20,797 bases of DNA, taken from NCBI GenBank assembly GCA_005879065.1, contig VBLU01000009.1, forward strand, positions 1 through 20,797. Direction: 5' to 3'. The number at the start of each line of letters is the position of its first letter. The stretch's first letter is position 1. Positions 1-7,138 of this stretch are shown in pieces. Both the position numbers and the translations under genes were made by a program. Source of the stretch: Methanobacteriota archaeon (GTDB taxonomy: Archaea; Thermoplasmatota; Thermoplasmata; RBG-16-68-12). The notes beneath the pieces are model-generated. The model made no database searches. It worked only from the letters and a program-made list of their open reading frames with translations, and had not been told where the DNA came from.

Positions 1-1067
1 CGGACCGGCTCGGACCAAAGTTCCTGCATCCGCCCGGCTGCGAAGTCGACATTGTCTCCGTCCGGCACCGCGAGGACCACGTACGTCTTATCTTCCAGCG
101 GCAAGGGTGCAGCCCCCGAGGAGGCCTGACGCCGAGTCTCGTTCCGTCCCAACGCCGTCAGGACAGAGAGATTCGGAACGTCCTGCACCCCGACAACGAA
201 CTTGCCCTCTCCCGAGGCGAGTTGGACGAAGGAATTCTCCTCCGTCAACGTGGGGCTGCGGAACCAACCGAGGATCGGAATGCCGCGGGGCGTCGCGTGC
301 AAGATCCGTCGCGTCGCCGCGGCCTCGAACGGCGTGGCGAGGGCCCCTTGCGGGAAGTAGAAGACGAACGTGCGCGTGGCAACCAGATAGTCCCGGATGG
401 CCCAGCGGTCCGGCGGCAAGATCGCCAAAAGCGTGGCCGCGCTCGACGGATATAAATCCCGGAGGGCGCGGTCGAACGCGGCGATCGCATCGAGGGAGGC
501 CCAGTCGCTCGATGCGTAGTCGAACAGGACCGGCAGGCGCGTTCGCGCATGGAGCCAGGCCACCAAATCGGAGCCCACGAGGATTTCGTTCTGCTGGGCC
601 GCGATCATCGTCGTGATATCGATCGATTCGGGCCGCGTCGAATCAAAGACCACGATTCCATTGGATCGATTCGCATAGGCGTCAATCGCACCGACCAGTG
701 TCATCGGCGCACTCGACACGTTGTATCGAGACGAGAGGAAGGACAGCGTTCGGGATGTGTTCCCGGCGACCTTTGGGCCACCGAGGTAGAGTTCGACTTG
801 TTCGCGATTCACGATGCCTTGGAGGGACGTCATGAGAAGTCGCGTCGAGAGGTTCGCATCCGGGTCCAGGGTGACGACGTGCAAAATCGGCCCCATCCGG
901 AATTGGGGAAAAGGGCTCACGGTCGGAGGCATCCGTGGCTGATTGATCGAGGTCGGCGACGGAAGGACCCAGAGGACATTGGCCACGAGGACGAGGAAGA
1001 AGAGTCCCGCCAAGACGACGGATGCGAGGCGGACCGCGCGTCGGGTCCCGTCGCGTCTCAGGGCCAT
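1..1067 (-). CDS. GxGYxYP-family putative glycoside hydrolase, membrane anchored, 3' part outside the window
   Basis: The frame is open from ATG at 1067 down to the window edge, giving 355 codons with no stop. Residues about 15-35 form one hydrophobic helix after a basic N-terminus (RRDGTRRAVR), so this is a signal anchor or lipid-independent membrane tether with the rest outside the cell. Two landmarks match the GxGYxYP family of predicted glycoside hydrolases: LQGIVNREQVELYL at about residues 82-95 (the N-terminal domain hallmark) and VLAVPDGDNVDFA at about 331-343 (the start of the C-terminal domain, DGDN conserved). The name-giving GxGYxYP motif would lie beyond the left edge, so it is not seen. 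Family function is only predicted (polysaccharide processing). The start has AGGGAG about five bases upstream and a palindromic GGCTATAGCC TATA-like box at 1125-1134. Family assignment is from memory of the motifs. Confidence 0.75.
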   Translation of the reverse strand, partial: MALRRDGTRRAVRLASVVLAGLFFLVLVANVLWVLPSPTSINQPRMPPTVSPFPQFRMGPILHVVTLDPDANLSTRLLMTSLQGIVNREQVELYLGGPKVAGNTSRTLSFLSSRYNVSSAPMTLVGAIDAYANRSNGIVVFDSTRPESIDITTMIAAQQNEILVGSDLVAWLHARTRLPVLFDYASSDWASLDAIAAFDRALRDLYPSSAATLLAILPPDRWAIRDYLVATRTFVFYFPQGALATPFEAAATRRILHATPRGIPILGWFRSPTLTEENSFVQLASGEGKFVVGVQDVPNLSVLTALGRNETRRQASSGAAPLPLEDKTYVVLAVPDGDNVDFAAGRMQELWSEPV

Positions 1068-1230
1068 GGACGCTCCCTACCAGCGGGCGGTGGCGTGCCC
1101 GTCGACGGGGGACCGGGAGGCCCGGCTATAGCCTTTCCCGCGGTCATGCCACAACGCGAACCGCATCCACCGATGCCGCAAGGTTTTTCCCGATCCGCTC
1201 GGTCCCGCCGGAGGCAAGGGAGGCCGAATC

Positions 1231-1374
1231 CTGAAAGCCATTCGAAGTCATACGCGAGGAGGACCCGAGACGCTGGTCTACGAAGACGGTCCCGAGCCAC
1301 GGATCGCGGCGGGGGAGGCCCTCGTTCGGGTTCATGCGGCCGCCATCACGCCGACCGATTGTGCCGAGCTTTGA
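1231..1374 (+). pseudogene. N-terminal remnant of a quinone oxidoreductase-type MDR gene, out of frame with its body
   Basis: Reading from CTG 1231 to TGA 1372-1374 gives LKAIRSHTRGGPETLVYEDG and then EALVRVHAAAITPTD, which is the typical opening of zinc-independent MDR enzymes (usually starting MKAI). It ends in an out-of-frame stop, while the continuation (PIVPSFEVSGIVERVG) is read in the next frame from 1334. The family normally has roughly 15-20 residues between the ITPTD and VPSFEVSG positions. They are missing here, so a deletion that is not a multiple of three is likely, perhaps between the CCGA repeats near 1352-1364. There is also no ATG, GTG or TTG at the expected start (CTG instead), a second sign of decay. 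I infer the whole gene 1231-2137 is a pseudogene or carries an assembly error. Confidence 0.7.
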
Positions 1375-2137
1375 GGTCTCCGGAATCGTGGAGCGAGTCG
1401 GGGCCGGTGTTACCGATATGAAGCGGGGCGAACTCGTCTACGGCCTGTTGAACTTCTGGCGTGACGGTGCCGCGGCCGAACTCGTGGCGGCTCGGGCCGC
1501 CGACTTGGCCCCCAAGCCGCGATCCCTCGACCACGTTCACGCGGCCGCGGTGCCGCTATCCGGCCTCACGGCGTGGCAGGCGTTGTTCGACCACGCGGGC
1601 GTGGCCGCAGGCGATCGCGTCCTCATCCACGGCGCCGCGGGCGGGGTCGGCACCTTCGCGGTCCAATTCGCGCACACGCGCGGAGCCCACGTCATCGGGA
1701 CCGCCTCGAAACGGAATGTCGCGTTCCTGGAGGAACTCGGTGCCGACGAGGTGGTGGATTATTCCTCGGCTCGTTTTGGGGATCGGCTCCGACGCGTGGA
1801 CGCGGTCATCGACACGGTCGGAGGCGACACCCTCGATCGATCCTGGGGCGTGTTGCGTCCGGGCGGCGTCCTCGTCACGATCGCCGGCGACGCTCCGGAA
1901 GCGATCGCTGCGAAATACGGCGTTCGCGGTGTTTCCATGTTGGTGCAGCCGGACCGCGCCCAGCTCGTTGAGATCGCGGGACTCATCGACGCCGGCCGCG
2001 TTCGCCCGGTCGTCGACGCGGTGTTTCCGCTCCCTCGGGCCCGCGAGGCTTTCGAACGCGGTCTTCTGGGTCACACTCGCGGCAAACTGGTACTGCAAGT
2101 CGTTCCTCCATCCGATGCGGTCGGTCGATCGTCATGA
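1334..2137 (+). CDS. MDR/quinone oxidoreductase-like protein, N-terminally truncated
   Basis: This is the body of a zinc-independent medium-chain dehydrogenase/reductase (NADPH:quinone reductase type). It starts within the GroES-like fold (FEVSGIVERVG). The Rossmann nucleotide-binding loop is GAAGGVGTFAVQFA at about residues 99-112, and the usual C-terminal segment ends GKLVLQVV. The family is about 310-330 residues; this frame gives 267 and lacks the first substrate-side strands, which are found out of frame immediately upstream (1231-1374). The ATG at 1334 falls inside the conserved RVHAAAI region of the other frame, so it is probably not a natural start, and the product, if made, is unlikely to be a working oxidoreductase. 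The stop overlaps the next gene's ATG as ATGA (2134-2137), so the pair was built as a translationally coupled operon. Confidence 0.65.
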   Translation: MRPPSRRPIVPSFEVSGIVERVGAGVTDMKRGELVYGLLNFWRDGAAAELVAARAADLAPKPRSLDHVHAAAVPLSGLTAWQALFDHAGVAAGDRVLIHGAAGGVGTFAVQFAHTRGAHVIGTASKRNVAFLEELGADEVVDYSSARFGDRLRRVDAVIDTVGGDTLDRSWGVLRPGGVLVTIAGDAPEAIAAKYGVRGVSMLVQPDRAQLVEIAGLIDAGRVRPVVDAVFPLPRAREAFERGLLGHTRGKLVLQVVPPSDAVGRSS

Positions 2138-2970
2138 AGGACCAGACACGAAAGGCCGAGGAATTCCGGGAACTCCACCGAGGCAAGAAACTCCTCATCC
2201 TTCCCAACGCCTGGGACGTGCCAAGTGCCCGCGTCTTCGAGGACGGAGGTTTTCCCGCGATTGCCACCTCGAGCGCGGGAATCATGGTCTCCCTCGGTTA
2301 CCCGGACGGTGAGGTCATCGAACGCAAGGAATTCGTGTCGGCCACCCAGAGGATCGCCCGCGCGTTGTCGGTGCCGTTGAGCGCGGACATCGTCAGCGGG
2401 TTCGGGGCGACGCCGCGCGAGGTCGTGACCATGGTGAAGAGCGTCCTCCAAGCTGGCGCGGTCGGGATCAACATCGAAGACCTCGATCATTCAGCGGGGG
2501 CGCTCGCGCCGCTCAAGGAGCAACTGGAGAAACTGAAGGCCCTCCGAGCGCTCCGGGATTCCCAGTCGGTCCCCTTCGTGATCAACGCGCGCACGGACGC
2601 GCTCCGTCACGCGAAGGGAGATGATCAGGCCCGGCTCGAAGAAGCCATCCGGAGGGGGATCGCCTACCGAGACGCCGGGGCCGATTGCGTCTACCCGATG
2701 GGCCTGACCGACGCGACGTCGATCGCGACTTTCGTCAGTGCGTTGGATTTCCCGGTGAACGTCATGGTCCGTCCGGGTCTCCCTACGGTAGCAGAACTCG
2801 AGCGGTTGGGCGTGAAGCGACTCAGCCTCGGACCGAGCGCTTCCTATGCCGCCCTCGGGCTCCTTCGACGCGCTTCCCGCGAGCTGCTCGAGCGCGGGAC
2901 GTACTCGACATTGCTTGACGGGGCCATCACCTTCGACGAGTTGAATCGCCTTGCCCTGCCCAAACGATGA
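2134..2970 (+). CDS. Isocitrate lyase/PEP mutase family protein
   Basis: The 278-residue product is a TIM-barrel enzyme of the PEP mutase/isocitrate lyase superfamily, which makes or breaks C-C or P-C bonds on oxaloacetate-like acids with Mg2+. Visible marks are LPNAWDVPSARVFEDGGFPAIATSSAG (opening, residues about 23-48, here abridged at its conserved positions NAWD and TSSAG), SADIVSGFG with D85 as likely metal ligand, VGINIED with E115-D116, and INARTD with R153. The KKCGH active-site loop of true isocitrate lyases is absent; the position reads EDLDHS. This places it in the broad, mostly uncharacterised subgroup often annotated as carboxyphosphonoenolpyruvate mutase-like or oxaloacetate-decarboxylase-like, and the substrate cannot be named. 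Its start overlaps the stop of the damaged oxidoreductase by four bases, suggesting coupled translation; 125 bases separate it from the next oxidoreductase. Confidence 0.85.
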   Translation: MKDQTRKAEEFRELHRGKKLLILPNAWDVPSARVFEDGGFPAIATSSAGIMVSLGYPDGEVIERKEFVSATQRIARALSVPLSADIVSGFGATPREVVTMVKSVLQAGAVGINIEDLDHSAGALAPLKEQLEKLKALRALRDSQSVPFVINARTDALRHAKGDDQARLEEAIRRGIAYRDAGADCVYPMGLTDATSIATFVSALDFPVNVMVRPGLPTVAELERLGVKRLSLGPSASYAALGLLRRASRELLERGTYSTLLDGAITFDELNRLALPKR

Positions 2971-3095
2971 CGTCATGGGCGGATGAATGGACCCGGAGGA
3001 GAGGAGCGTAGGATAGTGTTATGACGTACGACCAACTTCGGCAAATTCGGACCGAACGAAGGATGCCGGTCCATGACTTCGATGAGGGGAGGAGG

Positions 3096-4094
3096 ATGGC
3101 CGCCACGGCACCGACTCGCGGGACCAAGATGAAAGCGATCGTCCGTCACAAGTACGGAACATCGGACGTTCTGGGACTGGAGGACGTCGACGTCCCGGGG
3201 CTCGAGGACGACCGCGCGCTCGTGCGGGTTCACGCGGCTTCCGTCAATGCGCTGGACTGGCACCTGTTGAGGGGCCTGCCGTACCTCGTCCGCTTGTCCG
3301 AAGGGCTGCGCAGACCCAAGAGGAGCTCCATGGGCGTCGACGTGGCCGGACGCGTGGAGGCCGTTGGCAAGAACGTGACTCAATTCCGGCCTGGTGATGC
3401 GGTGTTCGGCGCGCGCGACGGCGCCTTCGCCGAGTACGTGGCCGCGAAGGAGGAGAAGTTGGTCCTGAAGCCCGCGAACGTCTCGTTCGAGCAAGCCGCG
3501 GCCGTGCCCGTCGCCGGATGCACCGCCCTCCAGGCGCTCCGCGATAAGGGACAGGTTCAACCGGGGCAGAAGGTCCTGATCAACGGGGCCGCGGGAGGCG
3601 TGGGCACGTTCGCCGTCCAGCTGGCCAAGGCGTTCGGGGCCGACGTGACGGCCACGACCAGCCCGAGGAACGTGGACCTGATCCGATCGATCGGCGCAGA
3701 CCGCGTTATCGATTACACCCGAGAGGACTTCACGAAGGGCGGGCAGCGGTTCGATCTCATCCTCGACATCGGCGGGAAGCGTTCCTTGTTCGCGTGCAGG
3801 CGCGCCCTTACCCGGACGGGGACGTACGTCATTGTCGGAGGACCCAGCGGTCGTTGGATCCGACCCATGGATCGCGCCCTGGGAGCGGCCATCCTGTCGC
3901 GGTTCGTCCGTCAGAAGCTCCTGTTCTTCATCGCGAAGCTCCCTAAAGAGGACCTGATTCTCCTGAAGGATCTCCTGGAAGCCGGGAAGGTCACACCGGT
4001 CATCGACCGAACGTACCCACTGAGCGAAACGCCCGCGGCCATCCGCTATCTCGAAGAGGGACACGCGCGAGGAAAGGTTGTCATCACGATGTGA
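3096..4094 (+). CDS. NAD(P)-dependent MDR oxidoreductase (quinone reductase type)
   Basis: This is an intact zinc-independent MDR enzyme of 332 residues from ATG 3096. It has the canonical opening MKAIVRHKYG at codon 12, a GroES-like domain (VRVHAASVNALDWHL, MGVDVAGRVEAVG), the Rossmann loop GAAGGVGTFAVQLA, the strand RVIDYTREDF and the closing HARGKVVITM. No zinc-binding cysteines are present, so it should reduce quinones or activated alkenes with NAD(P)H in the cytosol. I chose 3096 because GGGGAGG lies about three bases upstream. Alternatives are ATG 3129, where homology begins, and ATG 3021, which adds an unconserved arginine-rich extension. It resembles the damaged 1231-2137 gene but is a different subgroup, since it carries the LLRGLPYLVRLSEGLRRPK linker. 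It may be co-transcribed with the PEP mutase-like gene. Confidence 0.85.
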   Translation: MAATAPTRGTKMKAIVRHKYGTSDVLGLEDVDVPGLEDDRALVRVHAASVNALDWHLLRGLPYLVRLSEGLRRPKRSSMGVDVAGRVEAVGKNVTQFRPGDAVFGARDGAFAEYVAAKEEKLVLKPANVSFEQAAAVPVAGCTALQALRDKGQVQPGQKVLINGAAGGVGTFAVQLAKAFGADVTATTSPRNVDLIRSIGADRVIDYTREDFTKGGQRFDLILDIGGKRSLFACRRALTRTGTYVIVGGPSGRWIRPMDRALGAAILSRFVRQKLLFFIAKLPKEDLILLKDLLEAGKVTPVIDRTYPLSETPAAIRYLEEGHARGKVVITM

Positions 4095-4216
4095 GCCGCG
4101 GTCCGCGGTCGGCCTTGTCTATGGGACTCCCCGATGGTGAGACTCAGTCAATTTTGTTGGACCCGATCTAGGGCGTTCGAAGAAGGCGGGTGGCACGAGT
4201 TGGATTGGTTCAATCT

Positions 4217-5488
4217 CTAGAACGCGAGCGCTCGGGTCTCGGGCAGTGCAAGCCCAAGCGCGGCAGCGCCAAAGAACCCCAATGATACGAGGTCGGTAAG
4301 CATCGCGGAGTCCCAAAGGGTCGACAACGCACCAATGACGACCGCCCCGGTGGCACTGGCCACTCCCGTGAAGAGGAAGACGTTCATGGTAACCCGGGCG
4401 AGTACCGTCGGCTCGAACCGGCCTTGGACGTAGGTCCACGTCGCCTGAACCCTCGCGGTGTTGGTCGCCCCAACGGCAAACCAAACCACCAAGCTCAACG
4501 AGAGGGAAGCAACCGCGACCTCGGCTCCCAAGAGGGCGACTCCCATCACGAAGATCGCGCCCATGACAACGGGTCCAATGTAGCCCCTCGGATTGAGTCG
4601 ACCGAGGAGAAGGCCCATGATGAGTCCGCCGAGAAGGTAGGCGACGTACAACCCTGCGTACGTTGCCTGGGACGCCGCGAAGAACCTCCCCACGTACAAG
4701 GTCATCAAGAGCGTTGGTGCCGTGACGAAGAATCCTACGACGAACTGCTGCGGGGAGAGGTGACGCAGCGGTCTTCCTTGTTCGCCCCGGAAGTGCGCCC
4801 AACCCTCTCGGAATCCACTCCACCAAGTCTGCCTGACGATGTTGGGCGTCGGAATGGAGAGTGGAATCGCCACGACGGTAGCCACCGCGAGAAGGGCCGC
4901 TAGGAGGTAGGATCCTCCGACGACGCCGAATAGTGCGATGGCCACTCCCCCGGCGAAGTACATCGCGATGTTGACCCCTCCGCCGATGGCAGTCCCCAGA
5001 CCCGAGATCACGAAGAGGTTGTCCTTACCGAACAACAGGCGAGTCGTGGTTTCGTCTGCCGCTTCCGTGAAATCCCAGAGGACGGAGAGGAGGACAACGA
5101 TTGCTACGAGGATTGGTATGGTCAGCACGCCGCCTGCATAGGTCAACGCGAGGACCAAGGCCAGGGCCGTCTGCACGGGGTAGCAGAGAACGAACACCCA
5201 CCTTTTGTCATAGAGACGGTCGACTAGCGGACTGATGAGAAAGGTCAACGTGAACACGAGCGTTTGAACTCCGATCACGACGCCGGACAGGAAGATGCCG
5301 CCGGAGAGCCGGTAGGTCAGCCAGAGGATCGTCCCAACGTAGAGGGTGTAGCTGACGTTGGATAACGTCCCCCTAGCTTGGAACAGCAAGAAGGTGCGGT
5401 TCCGAAACAGTTCCCGAGGACCCAGCTTTGGCGCAGCGGATCCCGTTGACACTGGCTCCCCGACCGGCCTCTCAAGAGGAACGGGCAT
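4217..5488 (-). CDS. Major facilitator superfamily (MFS) transporter
   Basis: The 423-residue product is an integral membrane protein with about ten to twelve hydrophobic helices separated by short charged loops. After a 27-residue polar N-tail comes FRNRTFLLFQARGTLSNVSYTLY, the usual first helix start of drug-efflux-like MFS proteins (conserved aromatic and Arg positions only). The loop SPLVDRLYDKRWV at about residues 85-97 corresponds to the cytoplasmic loop 2-3 signature (D-R-x-x-D-K-R), which is the best evidence for MFS. A longer polar loop near residues 215-240 separates the two six-helix halves. The substrate is not predictable; export of small hydrophobic molecules is typical of this class. 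It is transcribed alone, divergently from the YcaQ-type gene, and its upstream region contains a perfect 8-base palindrome (5534-5559) overlapping a TTAATC element, a plausible operator. Confidence 0.85.
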   Translation of the reverse strand: MPVPLERPVGEPVSTGSAAPKLGPRELFRNRTFLLFQARGTLSNVSYTLYVGTILWLTYRLSGGIFLSGVVIGVQTLVFTLTFLISPLVDRLYDKRWVFVLCYPVQTALALVLALTYAGGVLTIPILVAIVVLLSVLWDFTEAADETTTRLLFGKDNLFVISGLGTAIGGGVNIAMYFAGGVAIALFGVVGGSYLLAALLAVATVVAIPLSIPTPNIVRQTWWSGFREGWAHFRGEQGRPLRHLSPQQFVVGFFVTAPTLLMTLYVGRFFAASQATYAGLYVAYLLGGLIMGLLLGRLNPRGYIGPVVMGAIFVMGVALLGAEVAVASLSLSLVVWFAVGATNTARVQATWTYVQGRFEPTVLARVTMNVFLFTGVASATGAVVIGALSTLWDSAMLTDLVSLGFFGAAALGLALPETRALAF

Positions 5489-5533
5489 GCAATTGACTGC
5501 GAACCGGGGATGGACTCTCCGGTGAGCATGAAT

Positions 5534-5559
5534 GGCTGGTTTGACCTGATTAACCAGCC
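5534..5559. promoter_or_regulatory. Perfect inverted repeat upstream of the MFS gene, candidate operator or hairpin
   Basis: GGCTGGTT (5534-5541) and AACCAGCC (5552-5559) form a perfect 8-base inverted repeat around a 10-base spacer. On the minus strand the spacer and right arm contain GGTTAATCAGG, the only A/T-rich box near the MFS start (ATG 5488, about 60 bases away). Dyads covering a promoter are typical of repressor operators, so autoregulated efflux control is an inference. It could equally be an RNA hairpin in the transporter's leader. Confidence 0.45.
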
Positions 5560-5561
5560 GG

Positions 5562-5733
5562 TTGACAAAGTAGGGAAAGTCTCCGGCCGCATCGGGTCAA
5601 TCGGCTCCCGGCTGAATTTGTTATCTCTATTCGAGTCGCACCTATCATGCCAGTCTGAGCCGTTGCCTCAGCCGCCCTCATTTATCCTCCTCAGGAGGGC
5701 CGGATAAGCTGGTCCCCCTACTTTGTTTGACAA
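5562..5733. repeat. Spacer segment bounded by inverted repeats, MITE-like
   Basis: ACAAAGTAGGG at 5565-5575 is repeated as its exact reverse complement at 5716-5726 (11 of 11 bases). In addition TTGACAA occurs in direct orientation at the outer edges, 5562-5568 and 5727-5733. The segment is about 170 bases and has no convincing reading frame. Inside it, TTATCC/GGATAA (5682-5687 and 5702-5707) and the dyad CCTCCT-C-AGGAGG (5686-5698) predict local hairpins. Terminal inverted repeats with flanking direct repeats are the shape of a miniature inverted-repeat element. No second copy lies in this window, so mobility is unproven. Confidence 0.4.
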
Positions 5734-5735
5734 GC

Positions 5736-5741
5736 TTAATA
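5736..5741 (+). promoter_or_regulatory. TATA-like box for the YcaQ-type gene
   Basis: TTAATA lies about 29 bases ahead of the TTG start at 5768, the archaeal TATA-to-start distance for a leaderless or nearly leaderless transcript. It sits just outside the inverted-repeat-bounded segment. Confidence 0.45.
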
Positions 5742-5767
5742 GCTGTGACATCGGGTAGCGCAACTCG

Positions 5768-7012
5768 TTGAGTGAAACGGTCATCACGACGTCCTTGGAA
5801 TGTGCAAGGCGTCTGGCGGTGACGAAGCAGCATCTTGCGGGCAAGGTGCCGACAGGTCCCGCAACCGAAATGATCGTTTCCGTGATTCGCGACCTCGGCT
5901 TCGTCCAATGGGACCCAGTCGACGTGGTCGCGCCGTCACACCTTATCACCCTTTGGAGCCGGGTCGGCAAGTTTCGGATGTCGGACCTGGATCGACTACT
6001 GTGGGACGACAAGAAACTCTTCGAACATTGGTCCCATGCGGCTTCGATCGTCCTCACGGAAGACTATCCGCTCTTCTATTCGTTGATGAAAAGGTATCCG
6101 GAATCCCTCTCCAAGTCATGGGGAGGATGGAAGGCGAGAGCCAGAAAGTGGCTGGCGGAGAACAAGGGATTGCGGAAGAAAATACTGAATGAGCTGGGGA
6201 AGGGACCGCTCCGTCTGAGCGAATTTGAAGATCATGCCCGAGGCAAGAGAAGTGCCGACGGATGGACCTCGGGAAGCGATGTCTCCACGGCGCTCTTCCA
6301 CATGCAGATGAGCGGAGACGTGATGGTCGTGGGCCATGAGGGAAGGCAGAACATCTGGGGACTTTCCGAGACGTTTCTCCCGAGTTGGGTGGCGAGAAAT
6401 GAGCTACCGGAACAGGAAGTCGAGCGGGAGGGTGCGGAAAGGACGATTCGAGCGCTCGGAACGGCTTCCCCTTCCGAGATAAACCGCTATTTTCTGCGGG
6501 GCCGTTATCTGGACCTGAAGAAGGCTCTGGAACGCCTGCAGGAGGAATCGACGGTCCATCGGGTTCACGTCACCGGGCTTGGTGGCGAACGATATATCCA
6601 TGATCGGGACGTCCAGCTCTTGGAATCCATGAATTCGCGCGTGTGGCAGCCTCGGATGTCGTTGCTGGCTCCCTTCGACAATCTGCTTGCCGTCAGAGAG
6701 GGAACGAGTCGACTGTTCGGATTCGACTATGTCCACGAGAACTTCCTGCCGAAAAACAAACGAAAATTCGGGACCTACGTGCTCCCCATCCTATGGGGGG
6801 ACCGGTTCATCGGCCGGGTTGACCCGAAGATGGACAGGGAGAACGAAAGGCTCGTAATCAATTCGATCCATGCAGAGCCGGGCGCGCCCAGGGACAAGGA
6901 GGTCGCGTTGAAGATTCGGGAGACGATCGAGAATCTCGCAGAATTTCTTGGGGCCAAGGAAGTCGAATACACTGCCCGCGTCCCAAAGGCCTGGAGGAAT
7001 TCTCTCCGCTGA
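5768..7012 (+). CDS. YcaQ/AlkZ-type winged-helix DNA glycosylase (HTH_42 family)
   Basis: The 414-residue protein belongs to the family of E. coli YcaQ and Streptomyces AlkZ, monofunctional glycosylases that remove bulky alkylated bases and unhook interstrand crosslinks. The N-terminal winged-helix part contains GFVQWDPV with Q47-W48-D49, matching the catalytic Gln-x-Asp (QxD) motif of YcaQ-type rather than the QxQ of AlkZ-type enzymes. The C-terminal domain has the family blocks SLLAPFDNLL, RLFGFDYVHENFLP, KRKFGTYVLPILWGDRFIGR and VDPKMDR. Length is normal. The start is a TTG with no Shine-Dalgarno, supported by a TATA-like box 29 bases upstream. YcaQ-like enzymes with antibiotic-sensing roles often sit near exporters; here an MFS transporter diverges from it, so a joint role against DNA-alkylating compounds is possible but not shown. 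Confidence 0.85.
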   Translation: MSETVITTSLECARRLAVTKQHLAGKVPTGPATEMIVSVIRDLGFVQWDPVDVVAPSHLITLWSRVGKFRMSDLDRLLWDDKKLFEHWSHAASIVLTEDYPLFYSLMKRYPESLSKSWGGWKARARKWLAENKGLRKKILNELGKGPLRLSEFEDHARGKRSADGWTSGSDVSTALFHMQMSGDVMVVGHEGRQNIWGLSETFLPSWVARNELPEQEVEREGAERTIRALGTASPSEINRYFLRGRYLDLKKALERLQEESTVHRVHVTGLGGERYIHDRDVQLLESMNSRVWQPRMSLLAPFDNLLAVREGTSRLFGFDYVHENFLPKNKRKFGTYVLPILWGDRFIGRVDPKMDRENERLVINSIHAEPGAPRDKEVALKIRETIENLAEFLGAKEVEYTARVPKAWRNSLR

Positions 7013-7092
7013 TTCGCACCCGAAATTTGACAAGGGGTGGTCGTCCGAAGCAGCCATTTCTATGGAGGACCTGCCGTGGCCAGTAAATGGTC

Positions 7093-7098
7093 TTATAG
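7093..7098 (+). promoter_or_regulatory. TATA-like box for the dehydratase-VOC gene
   Basis: TTATAG lies about 45 bases upstream of ATG 7139 in the 126-base gap after the YcaQ-type gene, implying transcription from about 7120 with a short leader. It is the only A/T-rich box in the gap apart from AAATTT at 7024. Confidence 0.35.
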
Positions 7099-7138
7099 CA
7101 TGCGTCCATTCGCGCATCCAACAGGTTATGTTGAGAGC

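Noticed and set aside
549..1421. 290-codon open frame on the plus strand
   Set aside because: It lies antisense to the GxGYxYP-family gene, has no motifs and a composition typical of reverse-strand reading.
2973..4064. 363-codon open frame on the minus strand
   Set aside because: It is a shadow of the intact MDR oxidoreductase on the plus strand and has no family features.
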